A DNA stretch of 64,000 nucleotides from Streptomyces spiroverticillatus (lineage in GTDB: Bacteria; Actinomycetota; Actinomycetes; Streptomycetales; Streptomycetaceae). The stretch is taken from NCBI GenBank assembly GCA_014650415.1, contig BMUX01000001.1:248001-312000 (forward strand), read 5' to 3'. The position numbers and the translations under genes were made by a program. Under the pieces are notes generated by a model. It worked only from the letters and a program-made list of their open reading frames with translations. It did not search any database and was not told the origin of the DNA. Shown piece by piece: positions 9,113 through 19,403 of the stretch. Each line of letters starts with the position of its first letter. Position 1 is the first letter of the stretch.

Positions 9113-9793
9113 GGTTCCCCGCCCCTTCTCCGCCGGATTGCCCGATACGCGCCTGCGTACGCGCGCTCGGCGCACGCACACGCATCTTGCTCCACGACTG
9201 GGAGACCCCCCTCACCCCCCGCCATAACAAAAACCGCACCCCCAACTTCCCCCCCTCCCGAACACGGAGCCCTACCGCTGCACGGGCGCGACCGGGCTGC
9301 TTGCCCGCGCCCCGTCAGGGGCGCGGGGAACTGCGCGCTCAGCCACGACGCACCCGCACGGAACCGTGCAATTGCCCCGCGGGTTTAGGTGAAGGGGCGG
9401 GGCTGGGGACCCTTTGGCCCAGCGGGCCGGGGCTTCACGTGCCCGGCACGGGGAGGCGCCCCGAGGGCCCCGGGGCGCGTGCACCCTGCGTGCAAGGTGC
9501 GGGCAGGGGCCGGGATCGGGGCGGGCCCGGATCGGGCGGGCCGCCCCCGGGGGGCGGCCCCGCCGCCCAAGGGGGCTGAGGGAAAAGGGAGGGGTGGGGC
9601 GGTCCTGCCTCCCAAAGGGGCTAGGGAGGGGAGGGGGAGGCTCCGCTACCCAAGGGGGCTCGGCGGAAAGAGGGTGCCACCCAAGGGGACTCGCCCGAAG
9701 AGCCGGCGGCCCCGGCACCAAAGGACCTCGGCAGAGCAAAGTGCGGGCCCCCCAAATGGCCCCGCCCGGGCCAACCCCCCGCCCCAGAAGGCG
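9113..9793. other. GC-rich 0.7 kb intergenic region without a supported gene
   Basis: No reading frame here has family resemblance. The part from about 9113 to 9260 should hold the promoter of the sigma/CAP gene. A hairpin repeat sits at 9304-9327. From about 9390 to 9740 the sequence is dominated by G/C runs and copies of CCCAAGGGG-like units, similar to 27400-27560. The 3' end of the xseAB transcript probably lies in this region. Confidence 0.6.
9304..9327. repeat. Palindromic CCCGCGCCCC-GTCA-GGGGCGCGGG element
   Basis: Perfect 10-bp arms around GTCA. The hairpin and the bases after it (GGGGAACTGCGCG) look like a palindromic element I recall as widely dispersed between Streptomyces genes. 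It may serve as a terminator for xseAB. Confidence 0.55.
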
Positions 9794-10021
9794 CTACCCC
9801 TCCTCAGCCTCCAGCGCAGCGTTGAGCCGAGCCCGAGCCCCCTCCAGCCACCCCCTGCACACCTTCGCCAACGCCTCCCCCCGCTCCCACAACGCCAGCG
9901 ACTCCTCCAGCGACGTCCCCCCCGCCTCCAGCCTCCGCACCACTTCGATCAGCTCGTCCCGAGCCTGCTCGTACCCGACCTCGGCACCCGTCGCCGCCGC
10001 AGCTTCATCCGTCTTGGCCAT
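9794..10021 (-). CDS. xseB: Exodeoxyribonuclease VII small subunit
   Basis: Small subunit (75 residues) of exonuclease VII, which degrades single-stranded DNA from both ends; several copies coat one XseA. The family pattern is clear: [44 protein letters not shown], then an acidic end. ATG at 10021 has GGAG at the right distance. A GTG at 10057 would add 12 residues and is a weaker alternative. It lies just downstream of xseA on the same strand (43 bp between this start and the xseA stop), forming the usual xseA-xseB operon. Confidence 0.93.
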   Translation of the reverse strand: MAKTDEAAAATGAEVGYEQARDELIEVVRRLEAGGTSLEESLALWERGEALAKVCRGWLEGARARLNAALEAEEG

Positions 10022-10063
10022 GCGCTCCACCCTACGTACGAGGTCCGACAACACCACCCCAGC

Positions 10064-11281
10064 TCACCGTTCGACACCGTCCACCCGCACCCCGAACTCC
10101 CCCTCCGCGACCCTCGCCCGCAGCACATCCCCCACCCCGACGTCCTGCGCCGACCGCACCACCGCCCCGTCCTCCCGCTGGAGCACCGCGTACCCCCGCT
10201 CCAGCGTGGCCGCAGGCGACAGGGACACCACGCGCGCCAGGGTGTGCGACAGCTCGGAGTCCGCCCGGTCCAGCAGGTGCCGGACCGTCCGCCGGCTCCG
10301 CGCCAGGAGCGCGTCGACCTCGTCCTCCCGGTCCTCGACCATCCGCTGCGGCCGCTCCATCACCGGCCGGGCCAGCGCGTGCGCCAGTCCCCGCTCCTCC
10401 CGGTCGAGCAGTCCCCGTACGGTCCGCAGTGCACGGTCCCGCAGTCCCTGCACCCGGTCGAGTTCCTCCCCCACGTCGGGCACGACCTTCTTCGCCGCAT
10501 CCGTCGGCGTCGACGCCCTGACGTCAGCTACCAGGTCCAGCAACGGCGAATCCGGCTCATGCCCAATGGCCGAGACGACCGGCGTCCGCGCCTCCCCCAC
10601 CGCCCTCACCAGCAATTCGTCCGAGAACGGCAGCAGGTCCTCCACGCTGCCCCCGCCCCGCGCCACGATGATCACGTCCACCTCGGGCAGCGCGTCCAGC
10701 TCCTTGACGGCCTGCACCACCTGCGGCACCGCGTGCACCCCCTGCACGGCGACGTTGCGCACCTCGAAGCGGACGGCCGGCCACCGCCGCCGCGCGTTCT
10801 CCAGCACGTCCCGTTCGGCGGCGCTCGCCCGTCCGGTCACCAGCCCGATCAGCTGCGGCAGGAAGGGCAGGCTCCGCTTCCGGTCCAGCGCGAAGAGCCC
10901 CTCCGCCGCGAGCGACTTCTTCAACTGCTCCAGCCTGGCCAGCAGTTCCCCGATGCCCACCGGCTTGATCTCGCTCGCCCGCAGCGACAACTGCCCGCGC
11001 GGTGCGTACCACTCCGGCTTCGCGTGGACGACGACCCGCGCCCCCTCCGACACGACGTCCGCGACGGCATCAAAAACCTGCCGATAACAGGTCACAGCCA
11101 CCGAAATGTCATTCGACGGATCGCGCAGCGTCAGGAAGACGACCCCCGCCCCCGGCCGCCGCGACAACTGCGTGATCTGTCCCTCGACCCACACGGCGCC
11201 GAGCCGGTCGATCCATCCCCCGATCAACCGGGAGACCTGCCCGACCGGCAAAGGCGCGTCCGCTGACGTATTGAGAGCCAT
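10064..11281 (-). CDS. xseA: Exodeoxyribonuclease VII large subunit
   Basis: Catalytic large subunit of exonuclease VII, 405 residues. The N-terminal OB-fold (about 10-105) contains [24 protein letters not shown]. The nuclease domain follows, with [22 protein letters not shown] (about 140-160), [20 protein letters not shown] and [26 protein letters not shown], all hallmark XseA motifs. The C-terminal part is a long charged helical region that binds XseB. The ATG at 11281 gives the normal N-terminus for actinobacterial XseA. It acts in DNA repair and degradation of single-stranded DNA. Confidence 0.95.
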   Translation of the reverse strand: MALNTSADAPLPVGQVSRLIGGWIDRLGAVWVEGQITQLSRRPGAGVVFLTLRDPSNDISVAVTCYRQVFDAVADVVSEGARVVVHAKPEWYAPRGQLSLRASEIKPVGIGELLARLEQLKKSLAAEGLFALDRKRSLPFLPQLIGLVTGRASAAERDVLENARRRWPAVRFEVRNVAVQGVHAVPQVVQAVKELDALPEVDVIIVARGGGSVEDLLPFSDELLVRAVGEARTPVVSAIGHEPDSPLLDLVADVRASTPTDAAKKVVPDVGEELDRVQGLRDRALRTVRGLLDREERGLAHALARPVMERPQRMVEDREDEVDALLARSRRTVRHLLDRADSELSHTLARVVSLSPAATLERGYAVLQREDGAVVRSAQDVGVGDVLRARVAEGEFGVRVDGVER

Positions 11282-11309
11282 GGACCGAGGCTAACGGGCG
11301 GCACTGACA

Positions 11310-12749
11310 TCAGGCACGGGCATCGCCACCGGCATCGCCACCGGCATCGCCACCGGCCACGACACCAGCACCGCCCCCCGCCCGCCGCCCCCGCTGGGCG
11401 ACCAGCACCACCAGTCCCACCAGCAGCCACACCACGCCCACCACCTGCGCCGTCCGGCTGGCCTCCACGATGACCGCCACCGCGATGGCCGCTCCCAGCA
11501 CCGGCACCGCCACGTGCTTCCACCACACCGGCGGCCCGTCCATCCTCCGTACGGCGAACCAGCCCACCACCGACGCGTGCAGCAGCACGAACGCGGTCAG
11601 AGCACCAATGTCGACAACCGACACCAGGTGGTCCATCCCGTCGCCCCGCGACGCCGCCCACACGGCCGCCACCAGCGTCACCGTGGCCGCGAGCCCCAGC
11701 GCCACCCTCGGCACCCCGGACTTCTCGTCCACCCGTGCCAGCAGCGTCGGCAGCCGCCGCTCCCGCGCCATCGCGAACAGCAGCCGCCCCGCCGCCGCCT
11801 GCCCGGCGAGCGCCGCGAAGGCCGCCCCGATCGCCTTGCTCACAGCGACCAGATCATGCAGCCACTGCCCGACCGAATCATCGACAGCACTGTAGAAAGC
11901 AGTCCCCTGTTTCGACGGATCGGCCGCCAAATCCGCCGCCGTCACCGGTGACAGAAGCGCCACCAGATACGTCTGTACGACGAAGAGCACACCCACCATC
12001 GCCAGGCACAGCAGCACCGCCCTGGCCACCCGCGCGGAACCCCCCGTCACCTCCTCCGCGAAGGAGGCGATCGCGTCGAAGCCCAGGTACGACAGCACGG
12101 CCACCGACACCGCCCCCAGCACCGCCGCGAGAGAGAACGCGCCCATCGACCCGTCACCGGTGAGCGGCGACAGCCAGTCCCGGTGCGCCCCGTCCCGTAC
12201 GAGCACCACCACGGCGGCCACCACGAACACCACCAGCACGGCGATCTCCAGCGCGAGCACCGCGAAGCCGACCCTGGCGGCAGCGCGCACGCCCCACATG
12301 TTGAGCGCGGTCGTCACGACGACCGCCAGCGCCGTCCACACCCACTGCGACACCGAGGGCACCAGGGCATGCAGCGCGATTCCGGAGAACAGGTACGCCA
12401 CCGCCGGGATCAGCAGGTAGTCCAGCATCGCCATCCACCCGGCGACGAACCCCGGCCCCTCCCCCAGCGCCGCACGTGCGTACGCGAAGACGGAGCCCGC
12501 GCGGGGGACGACCCGCACCATCTGCGCGTAACTGAATGCGGTGAACCCCATGGCCACCGTCGCGACGAGGTAGACGAGGGCGACGGAGCCGTGCGACTTG
12601 GCGTCGAGGGTGCCGAAGACGCCGACCGGGGCCATGGGCGCGATGAACAGCAGCCCGTACACGACCAGGTCCCGGAACCCGAGGCTCCTTTTCAGCCCCG
12701 CACCCTCGGCCCCTGCCGTACCTGCCGCCCCGTCAGGACTCCCCGCCAT
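11310..12749 (-). CDS. APC family amino acid permease
   Basis: Integral membrane permease of 479 residues in the amino acid-polyamine-organocation superfamily. About 12 hydrophobic spans are visible, starting with the helix containing YGLLFIAPMAPVGVFG and the conserved first-helix glycines, followed by PRAGSVFAYARAALGEGPGF, the typical helix 2-3 signature. YLGFDAIASFAEE in helix 6 is typical of basic/neutral amino acid members. ATG at 12749 has GGAGCGAGG upstream. It is divergent from ispH (88 bp gap). The C-terminus is low-complexity (AGGDAGGDAGGDARA), encoded by a 12-bp tandem repeat reaching almost to the stop. Substrate not determinable. Confidence 0.9.
   Translation of the reverse strand: MAGSPDGAAGTAGAEGAGLKRSLGFRDLVVYGLLFIAPMAPVGVFGTLDAKSHGSVALVYLVATVAMGFTAFSYAQMVRVVPRAGSVFAYARAALGEGPGFVAGWMAMLDYLLIPAVAYLFSGIALHALVPSVSQWVWTALAVVVTTALNMWGVRAAARVGFAVLALEIAVLVVFVVAAVVVLVRDGAHRDWLSPLTGDGSMGAFSLAAVLGAVSVAVLSYLGFDAIASFAEEVTGGSARVARAVLLCLAMVGVLFVVQTYLVALLSPVTAADLAADPSKQGTAFYSAVDDSVGQWLHDLVAVSKAIGAAFAALAGQAAAGRLLFAMARERRLPTLLARVDEKSGVPRVALGLAATVTLVAAVWAASRGDGMDHLVSVVDIGALTAFVLLHASVVGWFAVRRMDGPPVWWKHVAVPVLGAAIAVAVIVEASRTAQVVGVVWLLVGLVVLVAQRGRRAGGGAGVVAGGDAGGDAGGDARA
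11319..11354. repeat. 12-bp tandem repeat at the 3' end of the APC permease gene
   Basis: Three perfect copies of GGCATCGCCACC, encoding the in-frame tail AGGD repeat, six bases inside the stop codon; a degenerate copy follows. Confidence 0.9.
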
Positions 12750-12836
12750 CGTTCCTCGCTCCGCCGTACGTCTGTCGATCAACCACTCCAGTGTTGCCCC
12801 GGGCGCGATCTTTAGCCTCTTGAGCACGGCCTTACG

Positions 12837-13826
12837 ATGGGAGACATGACTTCCTCCTCTGCCCGCCGTGTCCTGCTTGCCGCCCCCCGTGGCTACTGCG
12901 CGGGCGTGGACCGCGCCGTCATCGCCGTCGAGAAGGCCCTTGAGCAGTACGGTGCGCCGATCTACGTCCGGCACGAGATCGTCCACAACAAGTACGTCGT
13001 GCAGACCCTGGAGAAGAAGGGCGCGATCTTCGTCGAGCAGACGGCGGAGGTCCCCGAGGGCTCCATCGTGATGTTCTCCGCGCACGGCGTCGCCCCGACC
13101 GTCCACGCCGAGGCCGCCGAGCGCAACCTCGCGACGATCGACGCCACCTGCCCCCTGGTCACCAAGGTGCACAAGGAGGCCGTCCGGTACGCCAAGGACG
13201 ACTACGACATCCTCCTGATCGGCCACGAGGGCCACGAGGAGGTCATCGGCACCTCCGGCGAGGCCCCCGACCACATCACCCTGGTCGACGGCCCCGAGGA
13301 CGTCGCGAACGTCACCGTGCGCGACGAGTCGAAGGTCGTCTGGCTCTCCCAGACCACGCTCTCCGTCGACGAGACGATGGAGACGGTCGACGCCCTGAAG
13401 AGCAAGTTCCCGAACCTGCTCTCGCCGCCCAGCGACGACATCTGCTACGCCACCCAGAACCGCCAGATCGCGGTGAAGAAGCTTGCCGAGGACGCCGAGC
13501 TCGTCATCGTCGTGGGCTCCAAGAACTCCTCGAACTCGATCCGCATGGTCGAGGTCGCCCTGGACGCCGGCGCCCCCGCCGCGCACCTGGTCGACTTCGC
13601 CTCGGAGATCGACGAGGCCTGGCTTCAGGGCGTCACCACGGTCGGCCTGACCTCGGGCGCCTCCGTGCCGGACGTCCTGGTCGACGGCGTGCTGGAGTGG
13701 CTGGCCGAGCGCGGTTACGGCGACGTCGAGACGGTGAAGACGGCCGACGAGTCGATCACCTTCTCGCTCCCGAAGGAGCTGCGCCGCGACCTGCGCGCGG
13801 AGGCCGCCGCACTGGGCAGCAAGTAG
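12837..13826 (+). CDS. ispH: 4-hydroxy-3-methylbut-2-enyl diphosphate reductase
   Basis: Last enzyme of the MEP isoprenoid pathway, reducing HMBPP to IPP and DMAPP with a [4Fe-4S] cluster (IspH/LytB). The three cluster cysteines are present: GYCAGVDRA (Cys21), DATCPLV (Cys105) and [11 protein letters not shown] (Cys203), as are the substrate-binding histidines in VRHEIVHN and SAHGV and the Glu in SVDETME (179). Length (329 residues) is normal. ATG at 12837 lacks a ribosome binding site; ATG at 12846 (MTSSS) is equally possible, with GGGAG very close to it. The gene is monocistronic, divergent from the APC permease and 54 bp from ppgK. Confidence 0.95.
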   Translation: MGDMTSSSARRVLLAAPRGYCAGVDRAVIAVEKALEQYGAPIYVRHEIVHNKYVVQTLEKKGAIFVEQTAEVPEGSIVMFSAHGVAPTVHAEAAERNLATIDATCPLVTKVHKEAVRYAKDDYDILLIGHEGHEEVIGTSGEAPDHITLVDGPEDVANVTVRDESKVVWLSQTTLSVDETMETVDALKSKFPNLLSPPSDDICYATQNRQIAVKKLAEDAELVIVVGSKNSSNSIRMVEVALDAGAPAAHLVDFASEIDEAWLQGVTTVGLTSGASVPDVLVDGVLEWLAERGYGDVETVKTADESITFSLPKELRRDLRAEAAALGSK

Positions 13827-13880
13827 GCGCCGGGGGGCTTTCCGGGGCCCCTGTCAGTGCTGCGTCGTAACGTGGTGTCC

Positions 13881-14618
13881 ATGAACGTGTTCGGAGTGGA
13901 CATCGGCGGTTCGGGCATCAAGGGCGCTCCCGTGGACCTGGAGCGGGGCGACCTTGCCGAGCCGCGGCACAAGGTGCTGACCCCGCACCCGGCGACGCCC
14001 GACAGCGTGATCGACGGCGTCAAGGAGGTCGTCGACCACTTCGGCTGGTCGGGCCCGGTCGGCATCACCTTCCCCGGCGTCGTCACGGACGGCATCACCC
14101 GCACGGCCGCCAACGTCGACAAGGGCTGGGTGGACCTGGACGCGCAGAAGGTGCTCGGCGAACGCCTGGGCATGCCGGTGACCGTGCTGAACGACGCGGA
14201 CGCGGCGGGCGTCGCCGAGATGACCTTCGGCGCGGGCGCCGGCCGCAAGGGCACGGTTCTGCTCCTCACCTTCGGTACGGGCATCGGCTCGGCCCTCTTC
14301 CTCGACGGCAGGCTGGTCCCCAACACCGAGCTGGGCCACCTGGAGCTGCACGGCCACGACGCCGAGAAGAACGCCTCCACGAAGGCCAAGGAGGACGAGG
14401 ACCTGAGCTGGGAGCACTGGGCCAAGCGCGTCACGAAGTACCTCGCGCACGTCGAGATGCTCTTCTCCCCGTCGCTCTTCATCATCGGCGGGGGCGTCAG
14501 CCGCAAGGCCGAGAAGTTCCTCCCCCTGATCGAGGGCATCCGCGCGGAGATCGTCCCCGCCCAGCTCCAGAACAACGCGGGAATCGTCGGAGCCGCCATG
14601 GCCGCCGCCAAACGCTGA
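13881..14618 (+). CDS. ppgK: Polyphosphate glucokinase (ROK family)
   Basis: Cytoplasmic kinase of 245 residues that phosphorylates glucose using polyphosphate and/or ATP. Motifs: the phosphate-binding GVDIGGSGIKGAPVDL at the N-terminus, catalytic-region LNDADAAGVAEM, and LTFGTGIGSALFLDG with TELGHLELHGHDAE, which together are typical of actinobacterial PPGK. Ile/Gly-rich IIGGGVSRKAEKFLP near the C-terminus completes the ROK fold. The ATG at 13881 is the start that gives the canonical N-terminus; no Shine-Dalgarno sequence is visible, so the message may be leaderless. It follows ispH on the same strand with a short gap. Confidence 0.93.
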   Translation: MNVFGVDIGGSGIKGAPVDLERGDLAEPRHKVLTPHPATPDSVIDGVKEVVDHFGWSGPVGITFPGVVTDGITRTAANVDKGWVDLDAQKVLGERLGMPVTVLNDADAAGVAEMTFGAGAGRKGTVLLLTFGTGIGSALFLDGRLVPNTELGHLELHGHDAEKNASTKAKEDEDLSWEHWAKRVTKYLAHVEMLFSPSLFIIGGGVSRKAEKFLPLIEGIRAEIVPAQLQNNAGIVGAAMAAAKR

Positions 14619-14681
14619 GCACGCGCCCGCGCGCCCGTTCGATCCGCGGCTGCGGCGGCCCCGCTCCGTCTGCCCGCGCGT

Positions 14682-15317
14682 CTATTCGACCCGCGGCCGC
14701 GGCCGTCGTACGCCGCCCGCCCGCGCCGGTGCCTGCGGTCGTACGGCGGCGGGGGCCACGGCGGCCTGCGGTGCGGCCGCGGCGGCCCGCTCGGCCTGCC
14801 TGCGCGCCATCCGGCGCACCTTGCGGACGCTGGCGACCAGACCGGCGACGAGAGTGCCTCCGTACAGCCATCCGGCGTGGACGGCGAGCGCGGTGACGAC
14901 GGCCATCAGCCGGCTCCCGAAACCGTCCGTGCCCCCGGCGATGGGCACCAGCCCGCATGCGAAGGCGATCGGCACGCTGATCGGCGCGGTCACCAGGTCC
15001 GCGGGCCGAACCCACAGGGCAGTCAGCAGGCTGACCGGCAGAAACAGCACCCCGTACACAACCGGCGACCCGTCCACGAGCCACTGGTCGACGAGCCCCA
15101 CCACCACCATGACCGCCACCGCGAAGAGCCCGCCGCCGAGCCCCGTCAGCCGTGGATTGGGCAGCCTCCGCAACGCGAGTACCACGGGCGGTACGGGCCG
15201 CGCGGTCCTTCCTCCCCCGGAGCTCCGGTAGACGGCCGAGGCTTCGGCAGTGACCCCCTGCGCGGCGACGTGCGGCCTGCGCTGCGGGGGGCGGGGTCGG
15301 GTCCTGGGATGCTCCAC
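14682..15317 (-). CDS. Small integral membrane protein (DUF6542-like)
   Basis: Protein of about 211 residues with an Arg/Pro-rich N-terminus, four predicted membrane spans in the middle (GLGGGLFAVAVMVVVGLV, VVYGVLFLPVSLLTALWV, VTAPISVPIAFACGLVPIAG and SRLMAVVTALAVHAGWLYG) and an Ala/Arg-rich basic tail. It resembles a conserved Streptomyces protein found between ppgK and ychF. GTG at 15317 (VEHPRTRPRP) is taken as the start because the upstream 33 codons look noncoding; no clear ribosome binding site supports it. It is convergent with ppgK and divergent from ychF. No function is known to me. Confidence 0.75.
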   Translation of the reverse strand: MEHPRTRPRPPQRRPHVAAQGVTAEASAVYRSSGGGRTARPVPPVVLALRRLPNPRLTGLGGGLFAVAVMVVVGLVDQWLVDGSPVVYGVLFLPVSLLTALWVRPADLVTAPISVPIAFACGLVPIAGGTDGFGSRLMAVVTALAVHAGWLYGGTLVAGLVASVRKVRRMARRQAERAAAAAPQAAVAPAAVRPQAPARAGGVRRPRPRVE

Positions 15318-15558
15318 CGGACCAACGTAGGTCGCCGGACTGGCGTATTCCGGGCTTGGACACGCCCTTTGGCCGACCTTGGCACTGAGTTCGACACATC
15401 CACACACCGCGCCCACCCGGCGGGCACCCCGCTCCTACCCTCCGCCCCCGCTCCTCCCCGTACGACACCCCCACCCACCCGCCCGTAAACTGGGAGATCG
15501 GTCGGCCCGTCCCGGGCCGCAACCAGCTCTCCTCTCTCCGCTACGGGAAGTCGCCAAC

Positions 15559-16647
<1,089 letters not shown>

Positions 16648-16657
16648 TTCCTGAAGT

Positions 16658-16703
16658 GCCCCCGGGCCCCGTGCGGTGAACGCACGGGGCCCGGGGGCTT
16701 TTT
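16658..16703 (+). terminator. Intrinsic terminator of ychF
   Basis: Perfect 18-bp arms (GCCCCCGGGCCCCGTGCG and complement) around GTGAA, followed by TTTTT. Starts 11 bp after the ychF stop; the clearest rho-independent terminator here. Confidence 0.95.
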
Positions 16704-16714
16704 GCGTGGTGGGG

Positions 16715-17407
16715 TCAGGCCGGGTCCGGGGCCTGGGCCGGTTTCGGGGAGAAGCGGTGGAAGAGGATGAAGTAGAGGCGGATGTACTGGCCGACGAGGA
16801 TGCCGTTGATGATCGTGCCCTCGCGGATGAAGTGCGGTGAGCCCAGGCAGATCAGGCCGACGGCGGCCGAGATGACCAGCAGGGTGCAGTCGAAGGACGT
16901 TTTGAGGTTGCCCCATTTCCAGCCCGTCCGCTGGAAGACGGTGTTGACGAACATGTCGACCGGCATGAGGACGAGGTTGGCGCGGATCATCAGGAACAGG
17001 CCGAAGGCGAGCGTCGCGTCCGCGAGGACCAGGAGCGTGAACTTGGCCGCGTAGGCGTCCAGGACGATCCACTGGGTCAGTTTGAGGTTCAGGTCCAGGA
17101 ACGAGGCCAGGGCGAGGGCGGGGATCAGGGAGAGGAAGTTGCGGAGCTTGAAGGCCTTCGGCATGACCAGGTAGGTCAGCAGGAGCATGAGGAGTTCGAG
17201 GATGAAGTTGAACGTCCCCTGGCTCATGGACGGGAAGACCAGGGTCATGGTGCGGGTGAGGCTGCTCTGCGGTGAGATTCCGATGCCCGCCCGGATGGCC
17301 AGGCTGACGCCGAACGTCAGCAGGTAGATGCCGACGGCGTAGGTGATCCACCGCCGCGTCAGGCTTCCGGTGTCGACGACGCCGATTTCCTCTTCGTTCT
17401 GCAACAC
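16715..17407 (-). CDS. YczE/YitT-like integral membrane protein
   Basis: Membrane protein of 230 residues with about five to six spans. The pattern GIYLLTFGVSLAIRAGIGISPQSSL (about 27-51), FNFILELLMLLLTYLV and DATLAFGLFLMIRANLVLMPVDMFVNTV resembles the YczE/YitT family of putative membrane transporters with an AGIGxSPxxS signature. It starts 18 bp after the stop of the adenine deaminase-like gene on the same strand, so the two are almost certainly co-transcribed and the protein may move the substrate or product of that enzyme. No biochemical role is established for this family as far as I know. Confidence 0.82.
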   Translation of the reverse strand: MLQNEEEIGVVDTGSLTRRWITYAVGIYLLTFGVSLAIRAGIGISPQSSLTRTMTLVFPSMSQGTFNFILELLMLLLTYLVMPKAFKLRNFLSLIPALALASFLDLNLKLTQWIVLDAYAAKFTLLVLADATLAFGLFLMIRANLVLMPVDMFVNTVFQRTGWKWGNLKTSFDCTLLVISAAVGLICLGSPHFIREGTIINGILVGQYIRLYFILFHRFSPKPAQAPDPA

Positions 17408-17425
17408 GGGGCTGCTCCTCGTTCG

Positions 17426-19231
17426 TCAGTGCATGAAGCCGAAGCGGTCGAGGGAGATGAAGAGGGTCAGGAGCTTGTTGACGACCGGCTCGCCCTCGTT
17501 GTGGTGGCCCAGTTCCTCCAGTGCCGCGTCGATGGAGCGGGTCGCGGCGAGCAGGCCGGAGAGGTCCGTGTCGGCCATGACTCCGTAGAGGGGCAGGTCG
17601 AGTTCGGCCTGGGGCAGGCCGTCCTCGGTGACCAGGCAGCCGCCGACGCGGGTGTCCAGGAGGGTCAGGTTGGCGTGCATCTCGGTGCTGTCGGAGCCGA
17701 CCGAGACGAAGTACGGGTAGGGGGCCGGCCAGAAGGTCGAGACGGCGCCGCGGGAGATGGAGACGCCCTTGAACAGGCCGTTGACCACGTGGCGTTCACG
17801 GCCCGAGCCGTCCGGGCCCTGAGAGCCGTCCGTGTAGCGCTGGACGACCGAGATGCGGTTGAGGGGGGTGCCGTCGAGTTCGGGGACGACCTGGCCGTCC
17901 CGGTAGGGGACCCAGACCTCCTGGGCGAACTTGAGGTGGCCACGGCCGTACACGTCGAAGAGGAGGACCTTGGCGCGGGTGCCGTCGGCGGACACCTCGA
18001 TCGGGGTGAGGTCCAGTTCGTCGGGGGTCAGGTCGGTCAGGCCGGGGCGAGGTGTCTTCGCCATGCCGGAGTAGTCGAGACCGGAGAGGTCGGTGGAGGT
18101 GAGGAGCTTGCGGTCCTGGGCGACGAGGGTGCCGCCCTTGAAGACGTAGCGGGGGTTGATGCGCGAGAGGCTGTCGGTCAGGACGATGTCGGCGAAGCGG
18201 CCGGGGGCCAGGGAGCCGAACTCGTTGTCCATGCCGAAGGACCGGGCGGCGTAGAGCGTGCCCATCTTGATGGCGTGGATGGGGTTCATGCCCATCTCGA
18301 CGGCCAGGGAGATCACCCAGTCGATGTGGCCCTGCTTGAGGACCCGGTCGACGGAGATGTTGTCCGCGCAGAGCTGGAAGTTCTCGGCCGGCCAGCGGCG
18401 CTTGACGATGGCGCGCAGCATGGTCCGGATGACTTCGGGGCTGCCCACGCCGAACTTGATCTGGGTGTTCAGGCCGTAGCGGACGCTCTTCTCGATGTCC
18501 TCCTCGTTCCAGACGTCGTGGTTGTTGTGGGCGCCGATGGCGGGCATGTAGTTGAGGAGCATGTCGGAGAGGGCCGTTACGCCCCAATGGCTGTTGACCC
18601 AGCCGCCGTTGGCGCGGCCGAGGGCGGACCTGCGGAAGTCGTCGTCGTTGCCCGTCATGTACGAGAGGTGGGCCAGCTCGCCGAGGCCGATCACCGGGTC
18701 CATCGCGAGCATGGCCTCGGTCACCTCGACCGAGGTCTTCTTGCCGGGGGCGAAGGCGTAGATGCGGTACGGGAGTTTCTCGTGGTCCTTGAAGAGGGCC
18801 CGGACCGCCTCGATAGCCTCGTCGCCGGCCGCGCTCGCGAAATCGAGGGTCTCGGCGAATATCGTCGTCGTGCCGCTGGGGACGATCGCTTCGCCGAATG
18901 CGGCGGGGTGGGCCAGTTGGGCGTCGAAATGCAGGTGTGCGTCGATGAGTCCGGGAATCGCGTACAGGCCCTGGCCGTCGAATGTCTCGCGGGTCCGGAC
19001 TATGGATTCGTCGGGGTTGAGGGCGATGATGCGCTGCCCGTGGACGAGGATCGATCCCTGGAAGACGGTCTCGCTGTGGACGTCGAGAACGTGCAGATTC
19101 CGCAGCAGGAGATCGGCGGTTTCCTCACCCTGCAGGATGTTGAAGATCGTACGTACGTGTTCGTCGTGCACCGAGACGGCGTCCGTTCCGCCGGTTCCAC
19201 CCATGCGGCTCGGGTTCTCCACCTGGACCAT
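17426..19231 (-). CDS. Adenine deaminase-like amidohydrolase
   Basis: Cytoplasmic amidohydrolase of 601 residues, best matched in overall layout to adenine deaminase (adenine to hypoxanthine). The N-terminal beta-sandwich (ADLLLRNLHVLDVHSETVFQGSILVHGQRI, 39-68) leads to the metal-binding GLIDAHLHFD (94-103), VPSGTTTIFAE (118-128), LCADNIS, and a GRFADIVLTDSLSRINPRYVFKGGTLVA segment closing the second sandwich. Several positions differ from canonical adenine deaminases: DAHLHFD rather than DxHxHxES, and AHNNHDVW where SDHE is expected, so the substrate is uncertain. ATG 19231 has GAGG upstream. It is divergent from a LysR gene and followed by a YczE-like membrane protein. Confidence 0.8.
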   Translation of the reverse strand: MVQVENPSRMGGTGGTDAVSVHDEHVRTIFNILQGEETADLLLRNLHVLDVHSETVFQGSILVHGQRIIALNPDESIVRTRETFDGQGLYAIPGLIDAHLHFDAQLAHPAAFGEAIVPSGTTTIFAETLDFASAAGDEAIEAVRALFKDHEKLPYRIYAFAPGKKTSVEVTEAMLAMDPVIGLGELAHLSYMTGNDDDFRRSALGRANGGWVNSHWGVTALSDMLLNYMPAIGAHNNHDVWNEEDIEKSVRYGLNTQIKFGVGSPEVIRTMLRAIVKRRWPAENFQLCADNISVDRVLKQGHIDWVISLAVEMGMNPIHAIKMGTLYAARSFGMDNEFGSLAPGRFADIVLTDSLSRINPRYVFKGGTLVAQDRKLLTSTDLSGLDYSGMAKTPRPGLTDLTPDELDLTPIEVSADGTRAKVLLFDVYGRGHLKFAQEVWVPYRDGQVVPELDGTPLNRISVVQRYTDGSQGPDGSGRERHVVNGLFKGVSISRGAVSTFWPAPYPYFVSVGSDSTEMHANLTLLDTRVGGCLVTEDGLPQAELDLPLYGVMADTDLSGLLAATRSIDAALEELGHHNEGEPVVNKLLTLFISLDRFGFMH

Positions 19232-19350
19232 GAATTCCTCGCTCCCTCGCTCGTACGACGCGACTGCCGTTTCGGGGGAGTCCGTCGGCCCGGTGCGTCG
19301 AGAACATGGAATTGCAGGAGACCGTTGCTGACAAGCAGCCGTTTTCGCAC

Positions 19351-19387
19351 GGACCGTACTCATTTTGCGTACGGTCCGGTACGGTCC
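19351..19387. promoter_or_regulatory. Inverted and repeated GGACCGTAC sites between divergent genes
   Basis: GGACCGTAC (19351-19359) and its complement GTACGGTCC (19369-19377) flank nine bases; a further GGTACGGTCC follows at 19378-19387, just upstream of the LysR start. A good operator candidate for the LysR protein and/or core promoter of the divergent pair. Confidence 0.5.
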
Positions 19388-19403
19388 CGCCGGGGAGGCC
19401 GTC

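Noticed and set aside
9389..11266. Plus-strand open frame of about 625 codons
   Set aside because: It covers xseB and xseA in antisense; Arg/Pro/His-rich translation without motifs.
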